DNA of 64,000 bases from Natronosalvus caseinilyticus (GTDB taxonomy: Archaea > Halobacteriota > Halobacteria > Halobacteriales > Natrialbaceae). Both the position numbers and the translations under genes were made by a program. Positions 52,339-61,211 of the stretch are shown here, one piece after another (within the stretch, counting starts at the first letter, position 1; each line of letters starts with the position of its first letter). The stretch spans positions 1,736,001-1,800,000 of the forward strand of contig NZ_CP071596.1 in the NCBI RefSeq assembly GCF_017357105.1, written 5' to 3'. Below the pieces are notes generated by a model, which was given only the letters and a program-made list of their open reading frames with translations, had not been told where the DNA came from and made no database searches.

Positions 52339-54020
52339 GCGCCAGCGAAGGCGGCGAGTACGAACACTACGAAGCCATCGTCGTCGGCTGTGGCCCCGGC
52401 GGGGCGGCCGCGGCGGCGCGACTGGCTCAACACGGCATCGAGACGCTCGTCTTAGAGCGCGGCGTCGAGGCCGGCTCGAAGAACGTCTCCGGCGGCCTCA
52501 TCTACGCCGAGGAGTCCGCGCCGTACACGATCGACGACTTCTTCCCGAACTTCCGGGAGGAAGCGGCCGAACGGCCGATCACCGACTACGAGATCCACAA
52601 CATCGCCGGTCGGAAGGTCAAGTCCTACGACCTGACCGACCTCCACGAGCACGACACCGAGTGGTGTGACGCCGTCCTCCGACGTCGGATGGACGGCTGG
52701 CTCGAGGACCGGGTCCACGAACTGACGAGCGAAACCGGCGGCGGGCTGTTGACCGACGTACGCGTCAACGGCCTGCTGCGGGAGAACGGCGAGATCGTGG
52801 GCGTCACCTGCGACGAACTCGATCCCATCACGGCCGACTTCATCGTCGCCGCCGACGGCGCCAACTCCGAACTCGCGCGCGACGCAGGGCTGATGGACTG
52901 GGAGGAGCCCGACGAGTGGTTCCAGGGCGTCAAGGCCGTTGTCGAGATGGATCCCGAGGTCATCAACGACCGCTTCGACATCGAGGAGGGCGAGGGCGTC
53001 GCCCACCTCTTCTCGGGCGACCTCTTCGAGGACGTCCGCGGCGGCGGCTTCCTCTACACCAACGAGGACACCCTCTCGATCGGGACCGTCTTCCACCTGG
53101 ACAGCCTCGTCGCCGAGCAGGCCGAGCCACACGAACTGCTCGACGCCCTGCTCACTCACCCGCTGCTCGCCCAGTGGCTCGACGAGGAGTACGTCGAACT
53201 CGAGTACGGCGCGAAACTCGTTCCCGACTCGAAGAAGGTCGCCCACCGCGAGCCCTACAGCGACCGGCTCGTGCTCGTCGGCGACGCCGGCGGCCAGATG
53301 CAGGCCCAGGGGCCGATCATCAAGGGAATGAACCACGCGGTCACCGCGGGCGCGCTCGCGGCTGACGCCCACGCGGTCACCCGCGGAAACGCCGACGCCG
53401 AGTCGGCCGGGCGACGGTACACCACGATGCTCGAGCAGTCGGGTACGATGGGCAAACTCCGCCCGCGGCGCTACGAGATGACGAGTCCCGTCGGCGAACA
53501 CGGCCTCGTGACGCGGGCGATCGAGGGCATCCTGGGCTCGTCGGTCGGCTCTGCCGCTATCGGGAATCGCCTCTCGAACCGGCTGCTCGAGAAGGCCTAC
53601 AACTCCCCGACGCTCGTCGGGATGCTCCCCGACACGGAGACGGGCTACACCACCTTACCGTCGATCATCGGGGAAAAGCAGGGGCGGACGATCCACTGGG
53701 ACAACGAGGTCGAACCGCCGACGCTGGAAGAGCGCATCGGCGATCTGACCTACGACACGGACGTCGGCAATCCGCACATCCGCTTGCGCGACAACTCAGT
53801 CGAGGCGAGCGGGGCTGCGGTCTACGCCTGCCCGGTCAGTGCCGAGGACTTCGGCGGCGGCTGTTACCGCTCGGAAACCGTCAAGACCAACGGCGGCGAG
53901 GAGACGGTCGTCAGCCTCGACACCCAGCCCTGCGTCGAGTGTGGCACGTGTGCCATCGTCGCCGACACCGAGTGGGAACACCCCCGCGGCGGGAAGGGCG
54001 TCGAGTTCCGGCAGGGGTAG
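52335..54020 (+). CDS. fixC: ETF:quinone oxidoreductase with fused ferredoxin domain (FixCX)
   Basis: 561 residues. FAD-binding GxGxxG in AIVVGCGPGGAAAAARLAQHG, then GFLYTNEDTLSIGTVFHLDS and VGDAGGQMQAQGPIIKGMNH. The last ~65 residues are a FixX-like ferredoxin domain with Cys in VYACPVSAEDF and QPCVECGTCAIV. Takes electrons from EtfAB to membrane quinone. Start overlaps the etfA stop (ATGA). Confidence 0.95.
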   Translation: MSASEGGEYEHYEAIVVGCGPGGAAAAARLAQHGIETLVLERGVEAGSKNVSGGLIYAEESAPYTIDDFFPNFREEAAERPITDYEIHNIAGRKVKSYDLTDLHEHDTEWCDAVLRRRMDGWLEDRVHELTSETGGGLLTDVRVNGLLRENGEIVGVTCDELDPITADFIVAADGANSELARDAGLMDWEEPDEWFQGVKAVVEMDPEVINDRFDIEEGEGVAHLFSGDLFEDVRGGGFLYTNEDTLSIGTVFHLDSLVAEQAEPHELLDALLTHPLLAQWLDEEYVELEYGAKLVPDSKKVAHREPYSDRLVLVGDAGGQMQAQGPIIKGMNHAVTAGALAADAHAVTRGNADAESAGRRYTTMLEQSGTMGKLRPRRYEMTSPVGEHGLVTRAIEGILGSSVGSAAIGNRLSNRLLEKAYNSPTLVGMLPDTETGYTTLPSIIGEKQGRTIHWDNEVEPPTLEERIGDLTYDTDVGNPHIRLRDNSVEASGAAVYACPVSAEDFGGGCYRSETVKTNGGEETVVSLDTQPCVECGTCAIVADTEWEHPRGGKGVEFRQG

Positions 54021-54024
54021 CTAA

Positions 54025-54381
54025 ATGAGTCGGTACGGCCCCCGGATCGCGGCCCTCGAGCGCCGGGCCGAACGCGACCGCGAGGCGTTCGACCCGGCGG
54101 CTGCCACGGTCGCAGACGGACGGCAGTACCTTCGGGATGGGGCCGGACAGGCAATCTGGCTCTACGTCGAGGCGCGAACGGGTGGCCGAATGGTCCCGTT
54201 TTCGGAACCGGAGTTGACCGCCCTGCGGACGTCGATGAACGGCTGGCTCGAGCTATACGCCCGCTGTCACGGCGTCGAACTCGAGGCCGACTTCACCGTT
54301 CGCGAAGCCGCGGAAGTGTTGCTCGAGACGCGAAACGTCTTCGACACGGCGCAGTTGTTGACGCGGGTTCCGGAGCGGTAA
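54025..54381 (+). CDS. Unknown protein at the end of the etf-fix operon
   Basis: 118 residues, starting 4 bp after fixCX. Mostly helical: RIAALERRAERDREAFDPAA, then AIWLYVEARTGGRMVPFSEPEL and a C-terminal helix pair. No membrane helix, no Cys pairs. The tight spacing argues for a role with the flavoprotein complex, e.g. assembly, but no family is recognised. Confidence 0.8.
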   Translation: MSRYGPRIAALERRAERDREAFDPAAATVADGRQYLRDGAGQAIWLYVEARTGGRMVPFSEPELTALRTSMNGWLELYARCHGVELEADFTVREAAEVLLETRNVFDTAQLLTRVPER

Positions 54382-54510
54382 GGGCGCCACCGTTGGAATC
54401 GACCGGGAAATCACTATAGCGGAATCAGGAGACCGACCCACGCTCCACTATCGGGGTCCGGGATCGTCGAAAACGGACAACTGTCAGCGAAGCGGTTCGC
54501 TCCCCGTCCG

Positions 54511-54951
54511 TTACGATGCTCGCGTGGCGACCGTCGTCGACTCAGCCGTCTCCTCGAGCACGCGGTGGGCGTAGAAGGCCACGGAGAAGTCCTGCGGGGA
54601 GGGGATCGAACACGCCAGCCAGCCGACGAGGATGGCGGCGACGGCCGGATGCGAACTTGGAAACACGGTTGCGAGAACCAGTGCTGGCACCGCGAGTACG
54701 AAGGGGATCATTGCTGCGGTCCGAAGCTGCCAGGGGGGTTCGTCCCCGGTCGGCCGGGGGTGCACGGCCGCCCAGGGACAGCTCGCCAGGGCGGCGAGGA
54801 CGCCGTCGCGTCGGTCGGGGAAGTACACGACGTCGTAGTCGATGCCGGCGAGTCGAAGCACCAGGGCGTGGGCCCACTCGTGGGCGACCAGGCCGAGCAG
54901 TACCGTTATCGGGAGGGCGATTCCAGCAACCAGTAGATCGATTCCGTTCAT
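54511..54951 (-). CDS. Site-2-protease-like (M50) membrane protein
   Basis: 146 residues from ATG 54951. First helix runs into VLLGLVAHEWAHALVLRLAG, the HExxH-type zinc motif as HEWAH. A second block of hydrophobic segments, AAMIPFVLAVPALVLATVF and AVAAILVGWLACSIPSPQDF, ends with an SPxDF motif, close to the third zinc-ligand region (NxxPxxxxDG) of M50 but changed. It is a short, minimal form; proteolytic activity is plausible, not shown. Confidence 0.75.
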   Translation of the reverse strand: MNGIDLLVAGIALPITVLLGLVAHEWAHALVLRLAGIDYDVVYFPDRRDGVLAALASCPWAAVHPRPTGDEPPWQLRTAAMIPFVLAVPALVLATVFPSSHPAVAAILVGWLACSIPSPQDFSVAFYAHRVLEETAESTTVATRAS

Positions 54952-55145
54952 TCGTCGTTTGCGCTCGTATCGGTCTCTCACGAACGGGTTATCAATCCGT
55001 CGGTCCGACCGACTCACGCACTCGAGGATTCGAGTCGGGGGAGAAACCGTTCGGGGTGGATAGTTTGCGACTTGAAGTAGGCACCACCCGACGATGCGCT
55101 CGACCGTGAACAACGGTTAAGTATACTGGTGCGTTATAGCATGGC

Positions 55146-55877
55146 ATGACGTTCGCCGAAGAGATCGAATTCGGGCACGAGGACCGCAAGCGAATCTACG
55201 AGTACGTCGAGCGCCACGGGGCGGTCCACCCCGACGACGCCCAGGAGCGCCTCCGGATCGATCCCGGCGGTTTCCGCCACCACGTCGCCATCCTCAAACG
55301 CGACGGCCGGCTCGAGGACCGCAACGGTCGCCTGCAGGTGGCGATCGACGCGGGTGCCGAAGAGGAGTATCAGAGCGACGACCTCGAGTTCCACATTCGT
55401 CCTGCTCGCCAGGACGACCTCGCGGGAATCGTCGGCGCGATTCGGCAGGTCGCCGAGGAGCGAACCTACATCGTCGCCGAGAGCGTCGCCGACGAGGTCG
55501 ACCACCAGAACGCCCTGCTCCGGCACAACGAAATCGAGTCCCGGATGTTCTTCGTCGCGACCGTCGGCGACGAGGTCGTCGGCTGGGTCCACCTCCACGC
55601 GCCCGAACTCGAGAAACTGAGCCACACGGCCGAACTCACGGTCGGGGTCATCGAGGAGTATCGCGGGAACGGAATCGGCTCGCACCTCCTCTCGCGCGGA
55701 CTCGAGTGGGCCGGCGCCAATGCCTACGAGAAAGTGTACAACAGCGTCCCCTCGAGCAACGAGGACGCCATCGCGTTCCTCGAGAGACACGGCTGGGAGG
55801 TCGAAGCGGTTCGGGAGGACCACTACAAGCTCGAGGGCGAGTACGTCGACGAAGTGATGATGGCTCTCGAGCTGTAG
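55146..55877 (+). CDS. Winged-helix plus GNAT acetyltransferase fusion
   Basis: 243 residues from ATG 55146, about 27 bp after TTAAGTATAC (55115-55124), so leaderless. Residues 1-75: wHTH (RIYEYVERHGAVHPDDAQERLRI ... HHVAILKRDGRL). Residues 85-243: GNAT domain with acetyl-CoA motif VGVIEEYRGNGIGSHLLSRGLEW and NSVPSSNEDAIAFLERHGWE. A DNA-binding domain joined to an acetyltransferase could link acetylation to gene control; the target is unknown. Confidence 0.9.
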   Translation: MTFAEEIEFGHEDRKRIYEYVERHGAVHPDDAQERLRIDPGGFRHHVAILKRDGRLEDRNGRLQVAIDAGAEEEYQSDDLEFHIRPARQDDLAGIVGAIRQVAEERTYIVAESVADEVDHQNALLRHNEIESRMFFVATVGDEVVGWVHLHAPELEKLSHTAELTVGVIEEYRGNGIGSHLLSRGLEWAGANAYEKVYNSVPSSNEDAIAFLERHGWEVEAVREDHYKLEGEYVDEVMMALEL

Positions 55878-55916
55878 CCCCCGGCCCGGACCGATTTTGC
55901 GGCGCCGTTCTCCTGA

Positions 55917-56333
55917 TTATTCCGAGTCCGGACCCGCCGTCGCCTCCGTCTCCTGCAACGCGAAGAGGTCGTCGTACTCGTCCGGTAGCTGGGACTTGAG
56001 TTCGGTCATTACGCTCCCCGTTACCGCCTCGTCGAGTACCTCCATCACGACCCGCGAGCGGTACGCGACGTCCTCGTAGTCGTCCCCGCCGAGGCTCTCT
56101 CGCTCGGCGACGCGCTCGACGAACGTTTCCAGGTCGAACCGCTCCACGTCGTCGACATTCTCGAGGTGGCGTCCCAGTTCCTCCGGGAGTTGTCCGGCGA
56201 GGTTCTCCGCCTCGCCGGGCTGGATGCGCTCGCTGAGGGTCTCGAGCGTCGCTCGCGTGGTGCTGAGGGCGGCTTCCCGGGAGTCGAGCTGTGCACGGTG
56301 TTGAACCTCGCCGATGAGTTCGTCGTACTGCAT
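55917..56333 (-). CDS. DUF2267 family protein
   Basis: 138 residues. Starts MQYDELIGEVQHRAQLDSRE with the family's helical pattern (ATLETLSERIQPGEAENLAGQLPEELGRHL) and FVERVAERESL. Two domains of four-helix type are expected. Soluble, acidic C-terminus. Widely present in haloarchaea and bacteria with unknown role. Convergent with the wHTH-GNAT gene. Confidence 0.88.
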   Translation of the reverse strand: MQYDELIGEVQHRAQLDSREAALSTTRATLETLSERIQPGEAENLAGQLPEELGRHLENVDDVERFDLETFVERVAERESLGGDDYEDVAYRSRVVMEVLDEAVTGSVMTELKSQLPDEYDDLFALQETEATAGPDSE

Positions 56334-56441
56334 AGTCGCGGGTTGGACGGTGGTTCAATTCAGCGTACACCCTTCATCTGAAGGCCAGTAACTGACTCCG
56401 CGAACCGAAAGACAGTTTTCCCGATCCCGGCAACGGACGGT

Positions 56442-57620
56442 ATGCTCTCGATCGCGCTTGCCGGGAAGCCCAACGCCGGCAAGTCCACGTTCTACACCGC
56501 GGCGACGATGGCCGACGTCGACGTCGCGAACTACCCGTTCACAACGATCGACGCCAATCGCGGGGTCAGTTACGTCCGCACCGAGTGCCCCTGTCTCGAG
56601 CGTGAGGAACGCTGCGGGAACGAGAACTGCCACGACGGCAAGCGCTACGTCCCCATCGAACTGCTCGACGTTGCGGGACTCGTTCCCGGAGCCCATGAGG
56701 GGAAGGGCCTGGGCAACCAGTTCCTCGACGAACTGACCAACGCCGACGTGATCGTCAACGTGATCGACGCCTCCGGCGGGACCAACGAGAAGGGCGAACC
56801 CGTCGACATCGGGAGCCACGACCCGCTCGAGGACATCGACTTCGTCGAGACGGAGATGGATATGTGGCTCGCCGGCATCGTCGAGCGTAACTGGGAGAGT
56901 GTCGAGCGCAAGTCCCGCTCGCCCGACTTCGACTTAGACGAGGTGCTGGGGGACATGATGTCGGGCTTCGGCGCCTCGCCCACCGACATCGCCCGGATTC
57001 TGCGCGAACTCGAGTACCCCGCTGACCCGATCCAGTGGACCGACGACGACCGCGAGGCGCTCGCGACCGAGATCCGCCAGCGGACCAAGCCGATCGTCGT
57101 CGCGGCGAACAAGATCGACGTCGCGCCCGAGGAGAACGTCGACCGTCTGCTCGACCTCGACAAACCCGTGATCCCGACGTCGGCGGAGGGCGAGCGCGCG
57201 CTCCGGAACGCGGCCGAGGGCGGGCTGATCGATTACGACCCGGGAGACGACGACTTCGAGATCACCGGCGACGTCAGCGACGCCCAGCGCGAGGCCCTCG
57301 AGGGGCTCCAGGAGACGATGGCCCGCTGGGACGGTACGGGCGTCCAGGCCGCGTTAGACTACGCGGTCTACGAGTTGCTCGAGCACCTCACCGCCTACCC
57401 GGTTCAGGACGCCACGAAGTGGTCCGATGGGAGCGGGAACGTGCTCCCCGACGCGTTCCTCCTGGCGCAGGGATCGACGCCGGTCGACCTGGCGTACGCG
57501 GTCCACTCGGACATCGGCGACGGCTACCTCCACGCGGTCGACGCCCGCAGCTCGAGAGAGATCAGCGACAGTTACGACCTCGAGGAGGGCGACGTGATCA
57601 AGATCGTCAGTACGAACTGA
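56442..57620 (+). CDS. ychF: OBG/YchF-type GTPase with TGS domain
   Basis: 392 residues. G1 GKPNAGKSTFYTAA, G2/G3 NYPFTTIDANRG and LLDVAGLVPGAHEGKGLGNQ, G4-like VVAANKIDVAP, and a C-terminal TGS domain (LAQGSTPVDLAYAVHSDIGDGYLHAVDA). Between G2 and G3 are four Cys (ECPCLEREERCGNENC), a metal- or redox-type insert seen in archaeal members. Ribosome-associated ATPase/GTPase of translation quality or stress. Confidence 0.94.
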   Translation: MLSIALAGKPNAGKSTFYTAATMADVDVANYPFTTIDANRGVSYVRTECPCLEREERCGNENCHDGKRYVPIELLDVAGLVPGAHEGKGLGNQFLDELTNADVIVNVIDASGGTNEKGEPVDIGSHDPLEDIDFVETEMDMWLAGIVERNWESVERKSRSPDFDLDEVLGDMMSGFGASPTDIARILRELEYPADPIQWTDDDREALATEIRQRTKPIVVAANKIDVAPEENVDRLLDLDKPVIPTSAEGERALRNAAEGGLIDYDPGDDDFEITGDVSDAQREALEGLQETMARWDGTGVQAALDYAVYELLEHLTAYPVQDATKWSDGSGNVLPDAFLLAQGSTPVDLAYAVHSDIGDGYLHAVDARSSREISDSYDLEEGDVIKIVSTN

Positions 57621-57640
57621 GAACGCGGGAGTCGTACGCG

Positions 57641-57781
57641 TTACTCGTTTTCGAGCGCGTCGTAGAACTCTCGATTCGCGTCCCGGTCTGCCGCTGCCAC
57701 TCGCTGGACGAGTTCTCGTCGGATGTCCTCCATCACTTCATCGAGCGGGGAACCGGACTCCGAACCTTCCTCGGTCGCCAT
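57641..57781 (-). CDS. Small acidic protein (46 aa)
   Basis: ATG 57781 to TAA/TGA region at 57641-57643, convergent with ychF by 20 bp. Product MATEEGSESGSPLDEVMEDI followed by a helix RRELVQRVAAADRDANREFY and ALENE. An AT-rich TATA-like GATTAACC lies about 30 bp upstream on this strand, within the end of doc. The helix-plus-acidic-tail shape resembles short regulatory or antitoxin-like proteins, but no family is recognised. Confidence 0.6.
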   Translation of the reverse strand: MATEEGSESGSPLDEVMEDIRRELVQRVAAADRDANREFYDALENE

Positions 57782-57806
57782 ATGTGGCGTATCGTTCCGG
57801 CTGCGG

Positions 57807-58294
57807 TTAATCGTTCGGGTTAGACGAGTCACCGGTTAGTTCGTCTATTCCATACCGGATGAGATCAGCACGCCATTGTTCAATCTCGTTTTCGAGGTTG
57901 ATCTCGTCAGTGTTCGACCGCAGGTATTCGATGGTTTTTGCTTCGTCGACGGTCGTCTGATCAGTTCCGAACCGCCTGAGAATCGTTCTAATTTCGTCGT
58001 CGTACTCGAACTGATATCCGTTGAGAAAGTAGAATACGACCGTAGTGTTGAGCGCAGTACGTTTGTTTGCGTCGACGAACGGATGATCGCTACCAGCAGT
58101 CGCAGAAGATGAAACGCCTTCTCGTGAATTGTCCTGGGTACCGTTCCGAAGTTACCGCTCTCGACGTAGTCCAGGGCAAACTCAATATCGCCACGATTGT
58201 GGACGCCAGCGTATGTGTTAGAATACTCTGACACGATGTCGTCGTGGATGGCGATAACGTCGTCGACTGACGGGTACCAGAGCGAGTCAGCCAT
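57807..58294 (-). pseudogene. Doc-type (Fic fold) toxin, frameshifted at its catalytic motif
   Basis: From ATG 58294 the product starts MADSLWYPSVDDVIAIHDDI and is Doc-like to KAFHLLRLLVA, then shifts into non-family sequence. Restoring one A at about 58086 (GCGATCATCC to GCGAATCATCC) resumes ANHPFVDANKRTALNTTVVF, the Fic/Doc motif HxFxxANKR, and continues to YGIDELTGDSSNPND and TAA 57807. The lesion removes the kinase-like active site. No intact antitoxin is seen upstream: only about 25 codons (RREFKDWLAKVDSKDY...) without start, overlapping the Doc ATG. A decayed module, unless a sequencing error. Confidence 0.8.
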
Positions 58295-58527
58295 TTAGGT
58301 CGCAGCCGGGGTAATCCTTGCTATCAACTTTGGCCAACCAATCCTTGAACTCTCTACGACCACATCGCTAATTAGACTGCGTTTATCCGTTGTGTACACT
58401 GTCTACACTCAGATGGACTAATCAAGCTCGTCTCACGGCGTCCTGATTGGTTGACGCCGTGACCCGTAGAAAACCCTGAGACGCACGTTATACGCGCTCG
58501 AGTCCTATATCGTGTGGTGAGCTAGCT
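58295..58527. other. Region upstream of doc: possible antitoxin remnant and SnoaL promoter
   Basis: On the minus strand a 25-codon open stretch (REFKDWLAKVDS...CDLNG) overlaps the Doc start but begins after a TAG and has no start codon. AT-richer than the neighbourhood. TATA-like GTTATACG near 58488 and CTATATCG near 58504 precede the SnoaL-like gene. Confidence 0.4.
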
Positions 58528-58992
58528 ATGAACACTGCGGCAGAGAACAAGGAGATCGTTCGCCGGTACTACGAGGAGGCCTTCAACGAGGGCCGAACCG
58601 ACCTGCTCGAGGAGCTAATTGCCGAGAACGTCGTCAACCACGACCCGGTCTCGGACGAGACGCTCATGCCCGAGGAGGCCAGGGGGTTCGAGGGGTTCGT
58701 CCGCCACGTCGAGGCCGCCCACGAGGCGTTCGACGGCGCGACGGTGACGATCGAGGACATGGTCGCCGAGGACGACACGGTCGCGGTACGATTCACGTTC
58801 GCGGGGACTCACGAGGGGCCATTCGCGGGATTCGAGCCCACGGGCGAGCGACTCGAGGGATCGAACATGGTCTTCATGAGATTCGAGGACGGGATGATCG
58901 TCGAGCGCTGGGAGGAGTCGGACAGCCTGGATGCCCTCCGACAACTCGGCATCGTCTCCTCGCCAGAGGATCTGGAGCCGGCGCCGGTGTGA
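58528..58992 (+). CDS. SnoaL-like/ester cyclase family protein
   Basis: 154 residues. NTF2-fold SnoaL pattern: NKEIVRRYYEEAFNEGRTDLLEELIAENVVNHDP, then EGFVRHVEAAHEAFDGATVTIEDM, FAGTHEGPFAGFEPTGERL and ERWEESDSLDALRQLG. Such proteins bind or cyclise polyketide-like and other small molecules; here the ligand is unknown. Cytosolic, full length. Confidence 0.88.
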   Translation: MNTAAENKEIVRRYYEEAFNEGRTDLLEELIAENVVNHDPVSDETLMPEEARGFEGFVRHVEAAHEAFDGATVTIEDMVAEDDTVAVRFTFAGTHEGPFAGFEPTGERLEGSNMVFMRFEDGMIVERWEESDSLDALRQLGIVSSPEDLEPAPV

Positions 58993-59065
58993 GTGTCCAA
59001 CGTTCGATTTTTGCGCGACTCGGGTCCGGTAGTGCTCGAGCGCGTACCCGAACCTCAGTTCTGCT

Positions 59066-59281
59066 TCACCAGTACGGGCTGCTGAGCCACCGATCCGACC
59101 GCGCGCCCAGGACGAACAGTGCAAAGACGAACGCGAAGGCGACGACGAGGGCGCCCGCGGTGGGGAGCAGGTACTCGGTGTACGACCTGACGACGTAGGT
59201 GTCAACGACGGTCCAGAGGGCGGCCGCGACCAGGCCGGCGGTCACGAGCGGAACCCCGAGACCGGAGACGACGCGATGCAT
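59066..59281 (-). CDS. Small two-helix membrane protein (71 aa)
   Basis: ATG 59281, TATA-like TATATAC centred 27 bp upstream, thus leaderless. Helices VPLVTAGLVAAALWTVV and AGALVVAFAFVFALFVLGA, with a short exposed loop DTYVVRSYTEYLLP, ending SDRWLSSPYW. No family known. Divergent from 59360-60145, whose promoter shares the same AT-rich patch. Confidence 0.75.
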   Translation of the reverse strand: MHRVVSGLGVPLVTAGLVAAALWTVVDTYVVRSYTEYLLPTAGALVVAFAFVFALFVLGARSDRWLSSPYW

Positions 59282-59359
59282 GGCCGACACGACGCTCGAG
59301 AGGCGTATATAGGTTGAGGCTTCGACGGCTTCAAGGCCGGGGCGGCCCCCGTTTCGGGT

Positions 59360-60145
59360 ATGATCGTCGTCGTTCCCGTCGACCCGCCCCACGAGGCGCT
59401 GGCTCCCGACTCGCTGCTCGAGCACGACTCGTTCGCGGCCGCGGACTGGCCGGCGTACTACCGGGCGATGGTCGCGGACGTCGTGAACGCCGTCGCCTCG
59501 AGCGGTGGCGACCTGCTGATCAACTACCGAGACGAGGAGACCCTGCTCGACGACGTGGCCGTCGACGACCCCGAGGCAGCCGTCCGGGCGATGGTGCTCG
59601 AGGCTCTCGGGGATCTCGAGAGCCTCGATGGGGACGCCGAAGTCGGCGAGGGCGCCGAAGCCGTCCGATTCGAGCGCCAGGTCGGCTCGACGCGAGCGGC
59701 CCGCGTCGGCAACACGGTGACGCACCTCCTCGAGCGCGAAGAAGTCCAGAGCGTCGGGGTGCTCGAGCCGACGGCACCCCTCGTCGGACGGACGGAAATC
59801 GACGGCGTGGCGATGTCGCTGCGTCGCAACGAGGTCGTCCTGGGCCCCTCCCAGGGCGGGGACGTGTACCTGGCGGCGTTCACGGAACCGATCGACTTCA
59901 CGGACGCCTTCGCGGAGCCGGCGGTGTCGACGCTGACGACTCGAGCGAACGACGCCGGCCTGGGGGTTGGGTTCGCGCCGCGGGTGCCGACGGTAACGGA
60001 TCGTCGAGGACTCGTCGGGACGGCTGCCGAGGCTCGAGCCCGGCGGGTGGCGGGTCGAGTTGTGCCGGAGCAGACGCTTTCGGTCCTCGAGGGTGACACC
60101 GACACCGACGCCGACACCGACATCGACACCGACAACGCTTTTTGA
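59360..60145 (+). CDS. DUF2064-like, glycosyltransferase-A-fold protein
   Basis: 261 residues. Start MIVVVPVDPPHEALAPDSLL and later VGVLEPTAPLVGRTEIDG and VLGPSQGGDVYLAAFTEPI match the shape of the DUF2064/TIGR04282 group of predicted nucleotide-sugar-type transferases (GPxxDGGYYLIG-like motif with Asp lost to Gln/Gly). The last residues form an Asp/Thr dipeptide repeat (TDTDADTDIDTDN), as also at the IlvC start. Function unproven. Ends 30 bp before the tRNA gene. Confidence 0.7.
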   Translation: MIVVVPVDPPHEALAPDSLLEHDSFAAADWPAYYRAMVADVVNAVASSGGDLLINYRDEETLLDDVAVDDPEAAVRAMVLEALGDLESLDGDAEVGEGAEAVRFERQVGSTRAARVGNTVTHLLEREEVQSVGVLEPTAPLVGRTEIDGVAMSLRRNEVVLGPSQGGDVYLAAFTEPIDFTDAFAEPAVSTLTTRANDAGLGVGFAPRVPTVTDRRGLVGTAAEARARRVAGRVVPEQTLSVLEGDTDTDADTDIDTDNAF

Positions 60146-60175
60146 GTCGGTCGAAAAGGACGACGTGCAGCTTGA

Positions 60176-60257
60176 GGTGAGGTGGCAGAGCGGCCCAACG
60201 CGCCTGCCTTGAAAGCAGGTGGCGCAAGCCTCATGGGTTCAAATCCCATCCTCACCG
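60176..60257 (+). tRNA. tRNA-Ser (anticodon UGA)
   Basis: 82 nt without CCA. Acceptor GGTGAGG (60176-60182) pairs with CCTCACC (60250-60256), discriminator G. Anticodon stem CCTGC/GCAGG with loop CTTGAAA, anticodon TGA reading UCA. The extra arm (GGCGCAAGCC region) is the long type II variable arm of tRNA-Ser. T-arm ATGGG-TTCAAAT-CCCAT. The 3' end marks a sharp change to AT-rich DNA, so the gene is the likely integration site of the following element. Confidence 0.95.
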
Positions 60258-61046
60258 CTTCTGTTGCGATTTTGTTGATTAGTAACATCACCATGTCACA
60301 CTCGTATCGCTCTCACCTCTACAGGATTGACCTACAGTGATAAATCCATGCCACGATGGTCCACGGCTAATCGAAGTAACATTGAACCATGTGGTAACCC
60401 TTTGACCCCATGACAGATTAGACCAATACAATGAATCAACCAAAGTGGAAAATCAGTGATCGTCACCACTCGAGATCTACGTAGTAGTCACGCCTTCTGT
60501 CTGAGAGGCAGTGATACCCCTCTAAGCAGATCCATCTAACAGTGAGTGATTAAAAACGTACTACCTGAAAAGCCCACAGCCAAAAGAGTAGCCCCAAAAG
60601 GAAAGAAAATTAGAAGAAAAGAAGTGGTGGTGACTGGTACAGATATTAGCGATCTTTGTGATACCATATTATTCGACGTGACATTCAGTATAGATAGAAT
60701 TAACGGATAGTAGATCAGTGAAATTACCTAAATTATTACTACCACACATGACTGTACCATTTTAATACAACGGGGTTATTACATTATCCATTTTGGGACA
60801 AATACGCTCAAAGGTATTTACTAAAATAATATTCAAGATAAAAACAGGTTCCCTACCCTTCTGTCTCAGGTTCTTATCCCATGGGGAGGGAGGTCGTGTA
60901 CCCCTCCACGCAAAATGCCATACACCCCTTTCCCCACCTATCTTTGATGCATAGGGTAGTGTAACAAAGTAATGGATACAAAAGATATATGTAACCTATA
61001 CCTGTACACTCCCAAAGTTACATGACTGTCCTATTCCTACGTAAAT
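60258..61046. other. AT-rich non-coding stretch after the tRNA
   Basis: About 790 bp without a credible gene; stop codons are frequent in all frames. CCTTCTGTCT occurs twice (near 60489 and 60857), each followed within 40 bases by a TACCCCTC motif, suggesting a diverged repeat. The attachment junction should be at its left edge. Confidence 0.5.
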
Positions 61047-61211
61047 ATGCTTATGACGTTCGCAGAAACAGAGAAAAAGATTAGCGTACCACGACTTGAC
61101 CCAGACCAAATCAGTACACCAAGTCAGCAAGAAGTACAAAATCAACTTGCTGACTGGAGGTTCACTGATATGCTCGAGAGTCAATCAGTAAACTTTGACC
61201 AGTACCTATGA
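61047..61211 (+). CDS. Small protein (54 aa), first of two overlapping genes
   Basis: ATG 61047 (a second ATG at 61053) to TGA 61209-61211. Sequence MLMTFAETEKKISVPRLDPD, then Gln/Ser-rich and ending SVNFDQYL. The stop overlaps the ATG of the next gene (ATGA), which is good evidence that both are translated. No family. Codon use is AT-rich like the element. Confidence 0.6.
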   Translation: MLMTFAETEKKISVPRLDPDQISTPSQQEVQNQLADWRFTDMLESQSVNFDQYL

